Source: Trochalopteron elliotii
Lineage: Eukaryota; Chordata; Aves; Passeriformes; Leiothrichidae
Reading direction: 5' to 3'
Assembly (NCBI GenBank): GCA_024734555.1
Contig: JANPWX010019815.1
Coordinates: 948,501 to 1,012,500, forward strand
DNA: 64,000 nucleotides
Shown here: positions 61,901 to 64,000 of the stretch, one piece after another
Layout: each line of letters starts with the position of its first letter
Numbering within the stretch: the stretch's first letter is position 1
Made by a program: the position numbers and the translations under genes
The notes under the pieces: model-generated
What the model saw: the letters and a program-made list of their open reading frames with translations, nothing else
Database searches by the model: none
Told to the model about the DNA's origin: nothing

Positions 61901-64000
61901 TACAGCAGGGTGTTACAGCAGTCAGTGGGGTCCTTCTGGGGCCATCCTGGCATGCTGTCACATGCTTTTATCTCCCTGACTTCATCAGGTTTCCCTCGAA
62001 GGTGGGAATTTCTTGCCAAAAAGCCATGAAAAGGATGAAGAGAGAGACTCTGATGAGAGCACTTAGGGTGCCCACAGTAGTCCAATTAGTGTAAGTTCCT
62101 CTCCGTAAAGGGGGGCTGAGGCTGCGCAGGAGAAGTTAGCCACCTGATTTTCATTCTCTCTGCTAAATACCTGAAATGATTGAAATGGATAAAGCAAGAT
62201 GCCAGTAATTCTCTTTATATTGAGTGTTTGCTTTGAAGGGCTTTCAAAGAGAATTAAAAAAAGAGGGAGAGAGAGGAGGCAGAAAGACAGTGGCAAAAAA
62301 ACCCCTTAATTAAAGTGCAGGGAACTGACAGCAACATGAGATAAACTCTACTTTGCAGCTTCTATAGGAAATTGCATATCCAGGAATCCTGATCAAGAAT
62401 TCGGATCATTTAGAAAATTAAGGAGGACTGGTTTTTCAGTAGAGTTCAGCATTAGCAACTACAAGTTAATTTGGTCACTTCATTACAGTGCTTCTGCGGG
62501 AGATAAGGCCTACCCAAAAAACTGCCTTTGAGAAAAAGCACATTTTGTTATGCAGGATTGGCATCTTATTTCCATCAGCAGCCCCTGAGGATGAGTCTAG
62601 CCAAATCTCTGTAGAGCGTCCCAGGTACCTCAGCATGATGGAGGTTCCCAGATGATATAACAGGTCAGGGAAGAGCTACCTCCTGCCAAAAGACACACAG
62701 CTGAGCATGACTCCCCCACATCCAGTGTTCGTGTCGTGGGGCAGCACCGCTACCAGTCAGTCACAGGTTAGCTGACAACCATGATTCCATGAATAAGGTG
62801 TCTTGGACACCGTAAATGTAGAGGACATTTACTTATGCAGGACAGGTGGTACTTTGCACACAGCCTAACAACAGAGTACCCTGCCCAGAGCACTGCCTAA
62901 TGAAAGCAGGGATCCATTCCCCCAGTGATGCCTTCTTGTGGGCTCTCTGTGGACCACAGAACACATTTTCTCTCCTAACACAGGAAAAGACCTTGTTACT
63001 GCCACCTTCCTGGAGTGCAATCCCACATACCTTGTCTCAAGCTGACAGGGGGAAAACATTGTGGCCAGCACCATACCAGCACTTTATTTGTGGGGACCAC
63101 ACTGCCCTCAGGAATTGAAGTGAGAATGTATGGCCAAGATTAGGCTCTTTCCAAGCCAATCTCCTCCTCATTCCAGAAAATCTTGTGAAGCCCAGCTTTG
63201 AAGAAGGCTACAGTCACACGGTACAATCTCCTAGCACACCATTGTGAAGATGGTATCACTACAATAGATTAAAGCTGGCGTGAGCACGTGACAAAGACAC
63301 CACTCCTACACTGTAATCATGAGGTTCTTTACACTGCAAAAATGTCAGACTGATTCTGTTTTCTTTCCAAGGAGGGAGATCCTAGCCATGCCTTCCCCTT
63401 CTACATATGTATATATGTGACGAGTACATGAATACTACAGGCAGACCCAATGGGGAGAAGTGCACTTTAAATCACAGTTTGGCGCATTTGTCTTTATGGG
63501 TTCTAATTTTAAAAGCAACCTCAAGTCTGACTAAAGGAGCAAGGAAAAAGGAAAGGCAATGAATCTTTGTGCAGACAGGTATACAAAAGCAAAACCTTTT
63601 TCAATGTTAAATGAACAGACAGCAAGACACAAGGTGAGCAAGATCACATTAGCATTTCCCATCTCTACTTTCAAATCAGAGTGAAATACCTGTTCTCAAA
63701 GCACAACTAGTGACACATAGAGAATCAGGTCATGAAGGCCTTGTGGTTTGTACCAAAAGTGCTCTCACTGTTGGAAAAAAACTAAATAAAACACAGATAT
63801 AGCTCGCCCTCAGAGGTGAAGAAAAGGAGTAACTTGATCTAATGTCCCAAGTTTTCTGAGGCTAATCACACAAAAGTGTGTACCTCCTCACGTGTTGATG
63901 TCTGGACCTTGATGTTCAATTCTCCTATTCAGACAAAGCACTCAGAGCCACACTGTACACTCAGGGTGAGCCAACTGACTGAAGGCAACGTTCAATTGAT
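55900..64000. other. Upstream or 5'-intronic DNA, no gene recognised
   Basis: If the full-length PSD3 starts further out, this is intron; otherwise it is upstream flank. No Sec7 or other exon is recognised. Contents visible are an A-rich run at about 59627-59655 and a long purine-rich tract at about 59707-59839. Confidence 0.5.
59707..59839 (+). repeat. Long GGA/GGAA-rich purine tract
   Basis: About 130 bases of mostly G and A, with a few interruptions (tgcaggt, cacaac), e.g. aggggaggacaaggaagtgc, ending in a run of seven G. It is irregular rather than a simple tandem repeat. It follows an A-rich run 50 bp upstream. Confidence 0.75.

Noticed and set aside
63884..63930. Minus-strand IGELNIKVQTSTREE followed by gtacac, considered as an upstream PSD3 exon
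   Set aside because: The acceptor is weak, the donor is poor and the peptide is not recognised; an upstream stop leaves too little frame.

Overview
The window looks like avian nuclear DNA. It is AT-rich and gene-sparse, and its recognisable repeats are mostly CR1 LINE copies, including one with the avian-type tandem ATTCTATG 3' end. It also holds one solo LTR of a bird endogenous-retrovirus type and short simple repeats. I see no bacterial-style operons, no tRNA or rRNA genes and no CRISPR array. The species cannot be fixed from the sequence alone.

One gene is clearly supported: PSD3 (EFA6D), on the minus strand. Seven consecutive exons with canonical GT/AG borders and matching phases (A to G here, numbered from the 3' end; 17301-43946) encode the end of the Sec7 domain, the linker, the whole PH domain, the C-terminal coiled coil and the basic tail, ending in a stop codon at 17301-17303. 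Two further minus-strand exons, at 54233-54449 and 55516-55586, are predicted as an alternative 5' end. They join to each other in frame, begin with a good Kozak ATG, and end in the phase needed for exon G. Joined directly, the nine exons give a 418-residue open frame with PH domain and coiled coil but almost no Sec7 domain. Sec7 core exons were not found by eye between 43.9 and 54.2 kb. They may lie beyond 64 kb for the full-length form, or I may have missed them.

Layout: 1-7.8 kb is downstream intergenic DNA with no recognised gene. About 7.8-17.3 kb is a probable very long 3' UTR of PSD3, closed by an AATAAA at 7832-7837 and carrying an antisense solo LTR at 14.5-15.0 kb. From 17.5 to 54.2 kb are PSD3 introns, with CR1 copies at 20.1-22.1, 22.6-22.9, 26.5-26.8, 38.1-38.4 and 44.2-45.7 kb, a possible one at 25.3-25.7 kb, and a perfect 42-bp tandem duplication at 37.7 kb. 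From 54 to 55.7 kb is the alternative first-exon region with a CT/GA microsatellite. From 55.7 to 64 kb is upstream or 5'-intronic DNA with no recognised gene.

No wholly new system was found. The points most worth testing are the predicted Sec7-less PSD3 transcript and its promoter, the roughly 9.5-kb 3' UTR with an LTR inside it, and two cryptic exon candidates in the 10-kb intron.
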